DNA of 64,000 bases from Paraburkholderia oxyphila NBRC 105797. Lineage in GTDB: Bacteria > Pseudomonadota > Gammaproteobacteria > Burkholderiales > Burkholderiaceae. Each line of letters begins with the position of its first letter. The first letter of the stretch is position 1. A model generated the notes under the pieces. That model did no database searches, was not told where the DNA came from, and saw nothing but the letters and a program-made list of their open reading frames with translations. Below are positions 10,100-19,595 of the stretch, one piece after another. The stretch lies in assembly GCF_000685075.1 (NCBI RefSeq), contig NZ_BAYD01000009.1:1-64000 (forward strand), read 5' to 3'. Made by a program: the position numbers and the translations under genes.

Positions 10100-11077
10100 T
10101 CAGCCGCGCCCCTTCCACGGCACGAGGCGACGCTCGAGCGCGCGCATGCCGAGATCGAAGCCCCAGGCGATCAGGCCGATCAGCACGATGCCCATCACCA
10201 CGACGTCGGTGCGCAGGAAGCTCGACGCGTTGAGCACCATCTGGCCGAGGCCCGCGGTGGCGGCCACCATCTCGGCGGCGACGAGCGTGGTCCAGCCAAA
10301 GCCGATGGCGATGCGCAGCCCCGTGAGGATCTCGGGCAGCGCGGCGGGCAGCACGACAAAACGCACGATCTGCGTGAAGCTGCCGCCGAGCGAGGCCGCC
10401 GCGCGCAACTGCTCGACGCTGGCGCTCTTCGCGCCGGCGCGCGCGGCCATCGCGATGGGCGCGAAGCAGGCGAGCCAGATCACGACGAGCTTGGCCGTCT
10501 CGTCGATGCCAAACCAGATCACCACGAGCGGCAGGTAGGCGAGCGGCGGCAGCGGCCGGTAGAACTCCAGCGGCGGATCGAGCAAGCCGCGCGCGACGCG
10601 CGACACGCCCATCAGGATGCCGACGGGAATCGCCGTCACCGCCGCGAGCGCAAACGCGCCGAACACGCGCAGCGTGCTCCAGAACAGGTGCTCGGAAAGC
10701 GGCAGGCCGCCCTGGATGCGGCCGTGCCAGGCGTCGACGAAAGCCTGCCAGACCGCCTCGGGCGTGGGCAGGAACAGCGGCGGCAGCCAGTGCAGATGCG
10801 TGGCCAGCCACCATAGCAGCGCGAGCGCGGCCACCGAGGCGGCGCTCAAGCCCGCGGTCGGGCCTTCGCCGGGCATGCGGCGGATGCTCGCGCGCCGGGT
10901 GGCGGGCGTGGTCCGCGGGCGATCAATGGACGTGCCCCGGTCGGCGGATGCCACCCGCGCACGATCTGAAGACCCCGCCAGAGCTTCGGCCTGGGCTGCG
11001 GCCACGGCGGCATCGAATGCCCCAACCCCGCTCGCCGTCAACGCGACGTCCCCAAGCGACTCCTGCGGCACGCTCAT
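10100..11077 (-). CDS. tauC: Taurine/sulfonate ABC transporter permease TauC
   Basis: A 325-residue inner-membrane permease of the TauC/SsuC type. After a long hydrophilic N-terminus (about 75 residues) it has about six hydrophobic segments and the ABC-permease coupling loop (EQLRAAASLGGSFTQIVRFVVLPAALP) that docks on the ATPase; EFYRPLPPLAYLPLVVIWFG is typical of TauC. The start at 11077 follows an AAAGGTGAAATC ribosome site; an earlier in-frame codon at 11200 would overlap tauB by about 60 bp. Third gene of tauABC. It moves taurine or related sulfonates as a sulfur source. No tauD dioxygenase follows. Confidence 0.9.
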   Translation of the reverse strand: MSVPQESLGDVALTASGVGAFDAAVAAAQAEALAGSSDRARVASADRGTSIDRPRTTPATRRASIRRMPGEGPTAGLSAASVAALALLWWLATHLHWLPPLFLPTPEAVWQAFVDAWHGRIQGGLPLSEHLFWSTLRVFGAFALAAVTAIPVGILMGVSRVARGLLDPPLEFYRPLPPLAYLPLVVIWFGIDETAKLVVIWLACFAPIAMAARAGAKSASVEQLRAAASLGGSFTQIVRFVVLPAALPEILTGLRIAIGFGWTTLVAAEMVAATAGLGQMVLNASSFLRTDVVVMGIVLIGLIAWGFDLGMRALERRLVPWKGRG

Positions 11078-11139
11078 GATTTCACCTTTCTCTTCAACAT
11101 ATTCAGCAAGTTCGCGGCCCTGCGCACAGGGCGCCGGAT

Positions 11140-11940
11140 TCACGATAGCGCCGGCTCGCCGGCATCGGCATGAAGCAGCCGCACGAGCCGCTCGCGCCAT
11201 TCGATGAAATCGGGCGACGACTTCACCGCGCGCGCGTCGCGCGTGTGCAGATAGCGCCGCGCGAACGGCACTTCATACTCGTGCTCGATGCGGCCGGGCC
11301 CCGGCGTCATCACCACCACGCGCGTCGCGAGAAAGAGCGCCTCCTCGACGCTGTGCGTGATGAAAAACACCGTCTTGCGCGTGCGCGCCCAGACGTCGAG
11401 CACGAGCGTCTGCACCGACTCGCGCGTCATCGCGTCGAGCGCGCCCATCGGCTCGTCCATCAGCAGGACCTCGGGGTCGCTCGCGAGCGCGCGCGCAATG
11501 CCCACGCGCTGCTGCATGCCGCCCGAGAGCGCATAGACGCGCGAGCGCGCGTGGTCCTCGAGCCCGACGAGCGCGAGCTGCTCGCGCGCGATGCGCTCGC
11601 GCTCGGCCTTCGGCACGCGGCGAAAGCGCAGGCCGAGCGCGACGTTATCGAGCACGTCGAGCCACGGCAGCAGCGCGTGCTTCTGGAACACGACGCCGCG
11701 CTCCGCTCCAGGGCCGGCCACGCGCGCGCCGTTCACGCGCACTTCGCCCTGCGCGGGGTCGACAAAGCCCGCGATGCAGTTCAACAGCGTGGTCTTGCCG
11801 CAGCCCGAAGCGCCGAGCGCGACCACGAACTCACCGCTCGCCACCTCGAGATTGACGTTGGCGAGCGCCACGTTCGGCGCGTCGCCCCGGTGCGCGGCCT
11901 CATACACGACGCTCAGATCGCGGATCTCCAGTGTGCTCAT
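11140..11940 (-). CDS. tauB: Taurine/sulfonate ABC transporter ATP-binding protein TauB
   Basis: A 266-residue ABC ATPase: Walker [10 protein letters not shown] (43-51), Q-loop ([11 protein letters not shown]), signature LSGGMQQR (138-145), Walker B VLLMDEP (158-164) and the switch His ([10 protein letters not shown]). Sequence around [19 protein letters not shown] is typical of the TauB/SsuB/NitT family. It powers import through TauC. The gap to tauA upstream is 33 bp and to tauC downstream 62 bp, consistent with one operon. Confidence 0.93.
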   Translation of the reverse strand: MSTLEIRDLSVVYEAAHRGDAPNVALANVNLEVASGEFVVALGASGCGKTTLLNCIAGFVDPAQGEVRVNGARVAGPGAERGVVFQKHALLPWLDVLDNVALGLRFRRVPKAERERIAREQLALVGLEDHARSRVYALSGGMQQRVGIARALASDPEVLLMDEPMGALDAMTRESVQTLVLDVWARTRKTVFFITHSVEEALFLATRVVVMTPGPGRIEHEYEVPFARRYLHTRDARAVKSSPDFIEWRERLVRLLHADAGEPALS

Positions 11941-11973
11941 CGTTGCCCCTCCTTCGCGTATCCGGCCGATGCG

Positions 11974-13071
11974 TCAGTGCGCGGCGGCGCGCTGCACGAA
12001 TTGCGGATCGACGCCCACCGAGTAGTCGGGCAGCACGTTCTGGATCGTGCCCTGCGCCTTGAGGAAGGTCGCGGTCGCGAGCAGCGACTGCGCCGCGCCC
12101 GATTGCGCGCCGCCGCCAAGCCAGGTCTTCGAGGCCTGCTCGGCGGGCGTCGGGAAGGCGTAGAGCGCGAGGCTCGCCGGCACGTCCTGCGGGTTCGCGC
12201 CCGACACCTTCGCCACGGCCTGCACCTGCGGCGACGCCGCGTTCCAGGCGGCCCGGTGTGCGCTGTAGTCGGCATCGGCGGCGGCCAGCACCTGCACGAA
12301 CTTCGCGACGAATGCTTCGTTATCCTTGGCAAAGCGCCGATCGACCACGAAGCCGTCGAAGGTCGCCTTGCCCGTGGCTCTCGCCACCTGCCCCGACGTG
12401 ATCAGCACCTTGCCATTCTTCTTCACCTGCGCGAGCACGGGGTCCCAGATATAGGTCGCGTCGATGTCGCCACGCTGCCACGCCGCCGCGACTTCGGGCG
12501 GACGCAGGTTGACGATCTTCACCGCGGCGGGATCCACGCCCGCGTTCTGCAACGCGACGAGCGTGTGAAAGTGCGACGTCGACACGTAGGGCACGCCGAT
12601 GGTCTTGCCCTTGAGGCCCGCGACGCTCGTCACGCCCGAGCCGTCGCGCGCGACGAGCGCTTCGGCGTCGTTGATGTTGTCGAGGATCCAGAAGAGCGAG
12701 AGGTTCACGCCCTGCGAAAGGCCCGCCGCGATGGGGCTCGAGCCGGCCTCGCCGAGCTGCACGGAGCCCGAGGCAAGCGCGCGGATCACATCGGCGCCGC
12801 TTGCGAGCTTGCGGTAGGTGACCTTGTAGCCGGTTGCCTGCTCGAGCGCACCGGTGGCCTGCGCGTAGCGCCAGGGCACCACCATGTCCTGATACGCGAT
12901 CACGACCTCGTGCGTTTCGGCGTGCGCGCGCGGCGCGGCGAACGCGGCGGCCAGCAGGGCCGAAGCCGCGGCAAGCGCGGTGATGAGCGCACGGGAACGG
13001 CGCGCGGCGCTCACGCGCTCGAAGGCGTGGGCGCGCGTACGGTGCGGTGAGAAAAGGACGCGATGGCTCAT
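11974..13071 (-). CDS. tauA: Taurine-binding periplasmic protein TauA
   Basis: A 365-residue solute-binding protein. It has a long signal sequence ending AAPRAHA at about residue 51, then the NMT1/TauA-type fold beginning THEVVIAYQDMVVPWRYAQ. Typical TauA stretches include LGEAGSSPIAAGLSQG, GLKGKTIGVPYVSTSHFH, AAWQRGDIDATYIWDPVL and the late KTWLGG. It captures taurine or similar sulfonates for TauBC. First gene of the operon, preceded by a candidate sulfur-regulator site at 13145-13166 and a TATAGT -10-like element near 13120. Substrate could be another alkanesulfonate; binding residues cannot be resolved by eye. Confidence 0.9.
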   Translation of the reverse strand: MSHRVLFSPHRTRAHAFERVSAARRSRALITALAAASALLAAAFAAPRAHAETHEVVIAYQDMVVPWRYAQATGALEQATGYKVTYRKLASGADVIRALASGSVQLGEAGSSPIAAGLSQGVNLSLFWILDNINDAEALVARDGSGVTSVAGLKGKTIGVPYVSTSHFHTLVALQNAGVDPAAVKIVNLRPPEVAAAWQRGDIDATYIWDPVLAQVKKNGKVLITSGQVARATGKATFDGFVVDRRFAKDNEAFVAKFVQVLAAADADYSAHRAAWNAASPQVQAVAKVSGANPQDVPASLALYAFPTPAEQASKTWLGGGAQSGAAQSLLATATFLKAQGTIQNVLPDYSVGVDPQFVQRAAAH

Positions 13072-13144
13072 CGGGAGACTCCGGCGGAACGACGTTCGAG
13101 TGATAGAAGGTTCCGACTATAGGGAGTCTGGCGGCGCGCGGTTC

Positions 13145-13166
13145 TAATTTATCCGCGATAGCTAAT
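13145..13166 (-). promoter_or_regulatory. Candidate LysR-type (Cbl/SsuR-like) operator upstream of tauA
   Basis: An AT-rich, partly palindromic element with TATC and GATA arms around CGC (TATCCGCGATA) flanked by AATT and GCTAAT, in an otherwise GC-rich region about 75-95 bp upstream of the tauA start. Sulfonate operons in this group are controlled by CysB-family regulators that bind such sites. This is inference from position and base composition only. Confidence 0.35.
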
Positions 13167-13214
13167 GACGCCGTTGGAGCATTGCTTTTCGTGCGGAAGT
13201 GGATGCAACGGACG

Positions 13215-13245
13215 AAAAAAAAAAAAGCCCGCTTTTCAGCGGGCT
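13215..13245 (-). terminator. Intrinsic terminator of lipA
   Basis: Read on the minus strand: stem AGCCCGCT / AGCGGGCT with a four-base loop followed by twelve T. It lies 53 bp past the lipA stop and ends the lipB-lipA transcript before the tauA promoter region. Confidence 0.93.
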
Positions 13246-13297
13246 CCTTTATGTGCGATTCGGCGTTCGATTCGGCGTGCGATTCACCGGCGGCCAA

Positions 13298-14302
13298 TCA
13301 GACCACGCCAGCCCCATGCGCCTGCACATCGGCGTGATAGCTCGAGCGCACCATCGCGCCAACTGCCGCGTGCGTGAAGCCCATCTTGTAGGCCTCTTCC
13401 TCGTACATCTTGAACGTGTCGGGATGCACGTACTCGCGCACCGGCAGGTGATGCTCGGAAGGCTGGAGATACTGGCCGATCGTCAGCATGTCGACGTCGT
13501 GCTCGCGCAGATCGCGCATGACCTGAAGAATCTCTTCCGGCGTCTCGCCCAGGCCCACCATCAGACCCGACTTGGTCGCGACCTCGGGATGCAGCGCCTT
13601 GAAGTCCTTCAGGAGCTTGAGCGAGTGCGCATAGTCCGAACCGGGGCGCGCTTCCTTGTAGAGGCGCGGCACCGTTTCGAGGTTGTGGTTCATCACATCG
13701 GGCGGCGCGGCGTTGAGGATCGAAATCGCGCGGTCCAGACGGCCGCGGAAATCGGGCGTGAGAATCTCGATGCGGGTTTCCGGCGACTGCTCGCGCACCT
13801 GGCGGATACATTGGACGAAATGGCCGGCGCCGCCGTCACGCAGGTCGTCGCGGTCCACGCTCGTGATCACGACGTACTTGAGCTTGAGCGCGCCGATGGT
13901 GCGCGCGAGGTTCGCCGGCTCGTTCGGGTCGAGCGGATCGGGACGGCCGTGGCCGACGTCGCAGAACGGGCAGCGGCGCGTGCACTTGTCGCCCATGATC
14001 ATGAACGTCGCGGTGCCCTTGCCGAAGCATTCGCCGATGTTCGGGCAGCTCGCCTCTTCGCACACCGTATGCAGGTTGTGCTCGCGCAGGATGTTCTTGA
14101 TCTCGTAGAAGCGCGAGTTGCCGGTGGCCGCTTTCACGCGGATCCACTCGGGCTTCTTGAGCTTCTCGATGGGGATGACCTTGATCGGAATGCGCGAGGT
14201 CTTGGCCTGCGCCTTCTGTTTCGCGGTGGCGTCGTAGGGAACGGCGTCGGCGGGAGTGCCTGCAGCAGGATTAGCAGCGGTGTTCGCGGTTACGTCAGTC
14301 AT
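13298..14302 (-). CDS. lipA: Lipoyl synthase LipA
   Basis: A 334-residue radical-SAM enzyme that inserts two sulfur atoms into protein-bound octanoyl groups. The auxiliary cluster cysteines are Cys81, Cys86 and Cys92 ([12 protein letters not shown]) and the SAM cluster cysteines Cys107, Cys111 and Cys114 (CTRRCPFC). The C-terminal RSSY motif that ligates the auxiliary cluster is present (MVRSSYHAD). An Ala/Thr-rich N-terminal extension of about 25 residues is typical of Burkholderia. It follows lipB by 14 bp in the same operon and ends at a strong terminator. Confidence 0.97.
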   Translation of the reverse strand: MTDVTANTAANPAAGTPADAVPYDATAKQKAQAKTSRIPIKVIPIEKLKKPEWIRVKAATGNSRFYEIKNILREHNLHTVCEEASCPNIGECFGKGTATFMIMGDKCTRRCPFCDVGHGRPDPLDPNEPANLARTIGALKLKYVVITSVDRDDLRDGGAGHFVQCIRQVREQSPETRIEILTPDFRGRLDRAISILNAAPPDVMNHNLETVPRLYKEARPGSDYAHSLKLLKDFKALHPEVATKSGLMVGLGETPEEILQVMRDLREHDVDMLTIGQYLQPSEHHLPVREYVHPDTFKMYEEEAYKMGFTHAAVGAMVRSSYHADVQAHGAGVV

Positions 14303-14316
14303 TCGTTTCGATCCAG

Positions 14317-15177
14317 TCAGGCCGCCTGGGTAACGCCGGCCTGCGGTTGATGCGGTTGCCCGCTTACTGCCGCCGATGCGGCCGTTTCCCTATCAGCCGC
14401 TTCGGCTGAAGGGTCTGAGGCAGCCGCTTCGGCCACCGAAAGCGTTGCTGCAAGGGTCGAATCCCAATGTGCGGCGAGATTCGCCTCGAGTCGGGCCGCC
14501 AGCGTGGCGGCCACGTCGTGCCAGGGCGCGTGAGCGCCCAGCGTGGCCATGTCGACGGTTTCGAGGCCTGCGTAGCCGCACGGATTGATCGCGAGGAACG
14601 GGCTCAAGTCCATCGAGACGTTCAGGCTCACGCCGTGGTAGCTGCAGCCGTGGCTGATCTTCAGGCCGAGCGCCGCGACCTTGGCGCCCACATGCGCTGC
14701 ACTGAGCCCCGATGCACCTTCTGGCACGTAAATCCCGGGGGCTCCCGCCTTGCGCTCGCCCGCGAGATTATACGCCGCCAATGTTTCAATCACGGCCTGC
14801 TCGATGAGCGTGACGAGCTCGCGCACCATCAGCTTGCGGCGCCTGAGGTCGAGCAGCAGATAGGCCACGACCTGGCCCGGCCCGTGATAAGTGATCTGGC
14901 CGCCACGGTCGATCTGCACGAGCGGAATGCCGCTGTCGGCGATGAGCAGATGCTCGGGCTTGCCGGCCTGACCGAGCGTGAAGACGGGGGGATGTTCGAC
15001 GAGCCAGAGTTCGTCAGGCGTTTGCGCGTCGCGCTGCGCGGTGAATTCGCGCATGGCGTCGAAGCTCGCCTGGTAGGCCTCGTTGCCGCGCCAGCGCACG
15101 ATGGGCGGCGCGAAGCGCTCGCCCGGCAAGGCGGGGTCGGATGAAACTGGGGGGACTGAAACCGGGGTGGCGCACAT
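14317..15177 (-). CDS. lipB: Octanoyltransferase LipB
   Basis: A 286-residue enzyme that moves octanoyl groups from acyl carrier protein to lipoyl domains. Family hallmarks: [12 protein letters not shown] (91-102), catalytic Lys166 (VGAKVAALG), GCSYHG (177-182) and catalytic Cys200 in INPCGY. It is longer than the usual 210-250 because of an Ala/Thr/Glu-rich C-terminal tail of about 45 residues. First gene of lipB-lipA. The DUF493 gene that usually lies directly upstream is separated from it here by a LysR/DUF2917 pair. Confidence 0.96.
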   Translation of the reverse strand: MCATPVSVPPVSSDPALPGERFAPPIVRWRGNEAYQASFDAMREFTAQRDAQTPDELWLVEHPPVFTLGQAGKPEHLLIADSGIPLVQIDRGGQITYHGPGQVVAYLLLDLRRRKLMVRELVTLIEQAVIETLAAYNLAGERKAGAPGIYVPEGASGLSAAHVGAKVAALGLKISHGCSYHGVSLNVSMDLSPFLAINPCGYAGLETVDMATLGAHAPWHDVAATLAARLEANLAAHWDSTLAATLSVAEAAASDPSAEAADRETAASAAVSGQPHQPQAGVTQAA

Positions 15178-15261
15178 GATCCCCGAAGTTTACCTAATTC
15201 AGGACAAGCGCGCCGAGCCCCTTGAGCGACCTTCAAGCACCTTAAACCACCTCAAGCCCGC

Positions 15262-15588
15262 TCAAACGGTCCGCCACCCGTCGCGCGCATGAATGCCCCA
15301 GCGCGCCGCGAGACGCGTGGCCCAATCGATCAGGCGCTCGCTCACACGCGCCGGTGCCGCGAACGCCACCCAGGCCGCCCCGCCCTGCTCCGCGCCGATC
15401 CACAGGCGCTCGCCGCGCCGCAGCCGCAGCGTGTGGCCCGGCTCGAGCCAGTAGTCGGCGGTGTCGTCGCTGCGCGTGACCCACACCGCGCCGCAGCGCA
15501 CGGTCAGACGCGTGCTGCGCGCCACGAGCACCGAAGCGACCTGATCCGCGGCCACCTCAAAGGTGATATCCGAAGAAATCTCTCTCAT
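15262..15588 (-). CDS. DUF2917 domain protein
   Basis: A 108-residue protein beginning MREISSDITFEVAADQ. It is built of short beta strands around a conserved core (CGAVWVTRSDD, YWLEPGHTLRLRRGERLWIG), as in small cupin-like DUF2917 proteins, and ends with a basic helix. The start has a strong GGAGGCGAAA ribosome site. It is divergent from a GcvA-like LysR gene with about 100 bp between the two starts, so it is probably that regulator's target. Biochemical role unknown; no signal peptide, so cytoplasmic. Confidence 0.78.
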   Translation of the reverse strand: MREISSDITFEVAADQVASVLVARSTRLTVRCGAVWVTRSDDTADYWLEPGHTLRLRRGERLWIGAEQGGAAWVAFAAPARVSERLIDWATRLAARWGIHARDGWRTV

Positions 15589-15687
15589 TTTCGCCTCCGA
15601 AAGTCCTGCACCAATGGCTACAATCGTAGGCGCAGCAAGGGATCGGGCAAAACGATCAATTTTCACGGCTATGTGAGAAAAATTACG

Positions 15688-16665
15688 ATGGATCTGCGCC
15701 AGCTTCCGGCGCTCAACGCCCTCAAGGCGTTCGAAGCCGCCGCCCGCCACGAAAGCTTCTCGCGCGCCGCCGACGAGTTGTTCGTCACGCACGGCGCGGT
15801 CAGCCACCAGATTCGCGCCCTCGAAGGCGAGCTCGGCATCGCGCTCTTTGCCCGCGACGGCAAGCGCGTGCGCCTCACCGACACCGGCCGCCGCTACGCG
15901 GGCCAGGTGCGCGACGCGCTCACGCAGCTGGCGCTCGCCACCCATGAGATCCGCGCGGGCGACCGCGACCGGCGCCTCGTGGTGTCGATGCTCTCGTCGT
16001 TTGCCGCGCGCTGGGTCACGCCGCGCATCGGCCGCTTCATCGAGGCCCATCCGCAATGGGACGTCGAGCTGCAATCGACGAATTCGCTCGTCGACTTCGC
16101 GCGCGACGACGTGGACGTGGCCGTGCGCTTCGGCTATGGCCACTATCCGGGGCTGCACGCCGAGCTGCTGCTCGACGAGATCTTCTTCCCCGCGTGCTCG
16201 CCGGGCTTCAACGGCGGCAAGCTGCCCGAGGATCCGCGCGAGCTCACGAAGCTGACGCTCTTGCGCTCCGACGACGAGCTCTGGCGCCCCTGGTTCGACG
16301 CCGCCGGCATGCACGATGTGGCCGAGCCCAAGCGCGGCGTGCTCTACCAGGATTCGTCGAATCTGCTGCAGGCCGCCATGGACGGCCAGGGCATCGCGCT
16401 CGTGCGGCGCTCGCTCGCCATGCACGAGATCACGCGCGGACGGCTCGTGCGGCTCTTCAAGGACATCGACGGGCCGAGCCCGTGGCGCTACTACTTCATC
16501 TGCACGCCGCAGCGCCTCGAGACCGAGCGCGTGCAGGCATTTCGCAACTGGGTGTTCGACGAGGTCGCGCGCTTTCGCAAGCTCTACGAAGACGCCTGCG
16601 AGGCCGGCCCGCTCATGACGGCCGCCGCTGCGGCGCTGCGCGTGCGCGAAGACGACACGCTTTGA
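15688..16665 (+). CDS. LysR-family transcriptional regulator, GcvA-like
   Basis: A 325-residue regulator with the N-terminal winged helix-turn-helix (NALKAFEAAARHESFSRAAD, then FVTHGAVSHQIRALE) and an effector domain that starts near residue 95 (LVVSMLSSFAARWVTPRI). This N-terminus and VDVAVRFGYGHYPG place it in the GcvA subgroup. It probably autoregulates and controls the divergent DUF2917 gene. A TACAAT -10-like element lies at 15620-15625. The ATG at 15688 fits the family N-terminus; a GTG five codons upstream is also possible. The ligand is unknown. Confidence 0.88.
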   Translation: MDLRQLPALNALKAFEAAARHESFSRAADELFVTHGAVSHQIRALEGELGIALFARDGKRVRLTDTGRRYAGQVRDALTQLALATHEIRAGDRDRRLVVSMLSSFAARWVTPRIGRFIEAHPQWDVELQSTNSLVDFARDDVDVAVRFGYGHYPGLHAELLLDEIFFPACSPGFNGGKLPEDPRELTKLTLLRSDDELWRPWFDAAGMHDVAEPKRGVLYQDSSNLLQAAMDGQGIALVRRSLAMHEITRGRLVRLFKDIDGPSPWRYYFICTPQRLETERVQAFRNWVFDEVARFRKLYEDACEAGPLMTAAAAALRVREDDTL

Positions 16666-16800
16666 TTGCGCCGATCCGATCGTCGTGCCTCGCGCCGCAC
16701 GAGAATGTACGTATCGACGCGTGCATCAACCCGTAAACGCAACAAGGGCCGCCCGAAAGCAGCCCCTGTGAGAACTCGCGCGCACACCCCCCGGCGGGCG

Positions 16801-17100
16801 TTACAGCACGATCTTCACCATCGGATGCCCGGTGAGCGCGCGATAGATATCGTCGAGATGCGCCTGGCTCGTCGTGCGCACGGTCACGGTCAGGCCCGTG
16901 TAGTTGCCGCCGCTCGACGGACGCGATTCGATGGTCGCCGCGTCGAAGGTGCCATCGAATTCTCGCAGCACCGCGACGATGGTGTCCTGAAATTCCGGAT
17001 GCGTCTTGCCCATCACCTTGATGGGGAAATCGCAGGGGAATTCGATCAGAGATTCTTTTGCGGGCGGCTGAGCGCCACCATTCAGTTCAGATGCAGTCAT
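16801..17100 (-). CDS. DUF493 (YbeD) family protein
   Basis: A 99-residue protein with the ferredoxin-like DUF493/YbeD fold: LIEFPCDFPIKVMGKTH at the start, PSSGGNYTGLTVTVR in the middle, ALTGHPMVKIVL at the end. The start has a GGAAGTGAAACT ribosome site. YbeD-type proteins are encoded between the D,D-carboxypeptidase and lipB in many proteobacteria and may be small-ligand sensors; a role in lipoate metabolism has been suggested but is not settled. It follows the aminotransferase gene by 29 bp in what looks like the dacA-dat-DUF493 operon. Confidence 0.9.
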   Translation of the reverse strand: MTASELNGGAQPPAKESLIEFPCDFPIKVMGKTHPEFQDTIVAVLREFDGTFDAATIESRPSSGGNYTGLTVTVRTTSQAHLDDIYRALTGHPMVKIVL

Positions 17101-17129
17101 AGTTTCACTTCCTGTAGCGAGGCTCGAGT

Positions 17130-18125
17130 TTACTTGCAAGCCGCTACCTGATCGCGCACCGCGAACACTGCGCGCGCCTCGCGCGCTTTCGCGCGCTGAT
17201 AAGCCTCGTAGAGCGCGGCATAGACCGGGCCCGGCTTGCCGCTGCCCACGCCCTGTCCGTCGAGCTCGACCACCGGCAGGATCTCCTTGGTCGCCGAAGT
17301 CACGAGCAGCTCGTCGGCGGCGCGCAGCGCCGCTTCGTCGATCTCGCGCGCCTCGAAGCGAATTCCGCATTCCTGCGCCAACTCCTCGACGAGCCCATAG
17401 CGGATGCCTTCGAGAATCTTGTTGCTGCGCGGCGGCGCGTAGAGCGCGCCGTCCTTCACGACCCACACGTTCGACGACGACGCTTCCGTGAGCCAGCCAT
17501 CGCGCAGCTGGATCGTCTCGAACACGCCGTGCTCCGCCGCGTTCTGCGCCATCAGCACGTTGCCGAGCAGCGAGGTCGACTTGATGTCGCAATTGAGCCA
17601 GCGGCGATCCTCGGCCGTGACGCAGGCCACGCCGCTCGCGCGCTGCGCGGCGCCCGGCATCACGAGCGGATTGACCATCACGAACACGGTGGGCGTCACG
17701 CCCGCCGGGAACGCGTGACCGCGCTTCGCGACGCCGCGCGTCACCTGCAGATAGACATTCGCGTGCGCGTCGCGCGCGAGCGTCCCGGCCGCCTCGTTGG
17801 CCTCGATCACGCGCGCGATGAGCGCGCGCCAGCCAGCCTCGTCGAACGGATTCGCAATGCCGACCTTGTCCAGCGAACGCGCGAGCCGCGCGAGATGCTG
17901 CGCGATGCGAAACGGCACGCGCAACTTGCCCGCTCCGGGCTCGGCGCCCTCGGCTTCGAGCGCATAGACGGGCACCACTTCATAGATGCCGTCGCCGAAG
18001 ATGAAGCCACGGTCGAGCACCGGCACGCGCGCTTCGGACAGCGGCGTGAGCTCGCCATTGAGCCAGACGATGGGCTCTGCGGCTTCACCCGCATGCGGAT
18101 TCGAAGTCGAGGTCGGTGCGTTCAT
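17130..18125 (-). CDS. dat: D-amino-acid (class IV PLP) aminotransferase
   Basis: A 331-residue fold-type IV PLP enzyme. The PLP lysine is Lys182 (RRWLNCDIKSTSLLGNV), followed by conserved EASSSNVWVVKDG and LEGIRYGLV. The NCDIK context and the VPVLDRGFIFGDGIYEV start are those of D-alanine aminotransferases, which interconvert D-Ala, D-Glu and 2-oxo acids for cell-wall precursors; a branched-chain or aminodeoxychorismate activity is less likely. Its ATG directly abuts the stop codon of dacA, so the two are translationally coupled, fitting a shared role in D-Ala metabolism. Confidence 0.9.
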   Translation of the reverse strand: MNAPTSTSNPHAGEAAEPIVWLNGELTPLSEARVPVLDRGFIFGDGIYEVVPVYALEAEGAEPGAGKLRVPFRIAQHLARLARSLDKVGIANPFDEAGWRALIARVIEANEAAGTLARDAHANVYLQVTRGVAKRGHAFPAGVTPTVFVMVNPLVMPGAAQRASGVACVTAEDRRWLNCDIKSTSLLGNVLMAQNAAEHGVFETIQLRDGWLTEASSSNVWVVKDGALYAPPRSNKILEGIRYGLVEELAQECGIRFEAREIDEAALRAADELLVTSATKEILPVVELDGQGVGSGKPGPVYAALYEAYQRAKAREARAVFAVRDQVAACK

Positions 18126-19340
18126 TTACTTCTTCTTGTTGAACATGAGCATGAGCGAATCCCACACGCGGCCCGCGATGCCCGCTTGCGGCACCGGCTC
18201 GAGCGCGACGAGCGGGAACTGCGTGAGCACCTTGCCGTCCGCGCCGACGAACTTCGCCGTGCCGACCTGCTGGCCGTCCGCGAGCGGCGCGATCAGCGGG
18301 CTGGTGAGCTCGACCTGCGGCTTGGCCTTGTCGGCGGCGCCCTTGGGCAGCGTCACGTACTGGTCCTTCTTCACGCCCACCTTCACGGCGTCCAGCGCGC
18401 CCTTGTAGACGCGCGGCGTGGCCACGACCTGGTTGGCCCCATAGATGCGCGTGCTGTCGTAAGCGCTATAGCCGTAGCTCAGCAATTTCATGCTGTCCGC
18501 CGTGCGATCGCGCTCCTTTTGCTCGCCCATCACCACGGACACGAGGCGGCGGTTGCCGCCGCCCGCGAGCGGACGCTTGGCCGAAGCGATCAGGCAGTAG
18601 CCCGCGGCCTGGGTGTGGCCGGTCTTCAGGCCGTCGACGGTCGGGTCGATCCACAGCAGGCGGTTGCGGTTCGGCTGCTTGATCTTGTTATACGTGAACT
18701 CCTTCTCCGAGAAGATGCTGTAGTACTCGGGATAGTCACGGATCAGGTGCGCGGAGAGCGTGGCAAGGTCGCCGGCCGTCGTGTAGTGATTCGGGTCGGG
18801 CATGCCGTTCACGTCGGCGAAGTGCGTATGCGCCATGCCGAGCTTCTGCGCCTCGGCGTTCATCATGTTGACGAAGTTCGCCTCGCTGCCGCCCACGAGC
18901 TCCGCCAGCGCGATGGCCGCGTCGTTGCCCGACTGGATGATCATGCCGTAGACGAGATCGTGCACCGAGACCGGCTTGTCCGCCTCGATGAACATGCGCG
19001 ATTCGTCGTTCTTCACGCGGCGCACGGCAACGCTCGGCGTGACGATCTGGTCCATCGAGATCTTCTTCGTCTGCAGTGCTTCGAAGACGAGATACGCGGT
19101 CATCAGCTTCGTGAGCGAGGCCGGCTCGACGCGCTCGTCGGCATTGCCCGAGGCGAGCACCTGGTTCGCGGTGGCGTCCACGAGCACCCACGAGCGCGCG
19201 TTCACCGCGGGCGGCGGCACCTGCGCGAAGGCCGTCGCGCTCGCGAGGAGCGTGGCAGGCAGCAGTGCGCCGAGCGTGACGTTGCGGACGATGGAGGAAG
19301 AGACGAAAGAGGATTGCTGGCCGGAGGAGAGAAAACGCAT
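18126..19340 (-). CDS. dacA: D-alanyl-D-alanine carboxypeptidase (PBP5/6 type)
   Basis: A 404-residue low-molecular-mass penicillin-binding protein. The signal peptide ends near ASATAFA (39). Active-site motifs are all present: SxxK Ser75-Lys78 (PASLTKLM), SGN 137-139 (QSGNDAAIALAE) and KTG 239-241 (DGLKTGHTQAAGYC). After the catalytic domain comes the beta-rich C-terminal domain and a C-terminal amphipathic helix (IAGRVWDSLMLMFNKKK) that anchors it to the inner membrane. It trims the terminal D-Ala of peptidoglycan pentapeptides; the released D-Ala is a substrate for the next gene's enzyme. Confidence 0.95.
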   Translation of the reverse strand: MRFLSSGQQSSFVSSSIVRNVTLGALLPATLLASATAFAQVPPPAVNARSWVLVDATANQVLASGNADERVEPASLTKLMTAYLVFEALQTKKISMDQIVTPSVAVRRVKNDESRMFIEADKPVSVHDLVYGMIIQSGNDAAIALAELVGGSEANFVNMMNAEAQKLGMAHTHFADVNGMPDPNHYTTAGDLATLSAHLIRDYPEYYSIFSEKEFTYNKIKQPNRNRLLWIDPTVDGLKTGHTQAAGYCLIASAKRPLAGGGNRRLVSVVMGEQKERDRTADSMKLLSYGYSAYDSTRIYGANQVVATPRVYKGALDAVKVGVKKDQYVTLPKGAADKAKPQVELTSPLIAPLADGQQVGTAKFVGADGKVLTQFPLVALEPVPQAGIAGRVWDSLMLMFNKKK

Positions 19341-19595
19341 AGGTTCAGGTCGAGCGAATTGGGGTCGGGAGAACGTTGTGCGCCATGGGGCGCACGTGTC
19401 GGGGGCCGAACTGCGGCGCCTCGCTCACACGCCAGAACACAACGAAAACAGGCGCGGCGATGCGCGAAAAAGACCGCCCATTATACGCATCACGTGATGG
19501 CGTTTTTCGAACTGAGCACACGTTTGCGCCTACCTGTCGCGCATTTTTCACGTATGCCGCCCGGAAGACACGTGTTTTTGGCGTGTTTCTGCGCT

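Noticed and set aside
11078..11200. Extension of tauC to an earlier start
   Set aside because: It would overlap tauB and has no ribosome site, while the ATG at 11077 does.
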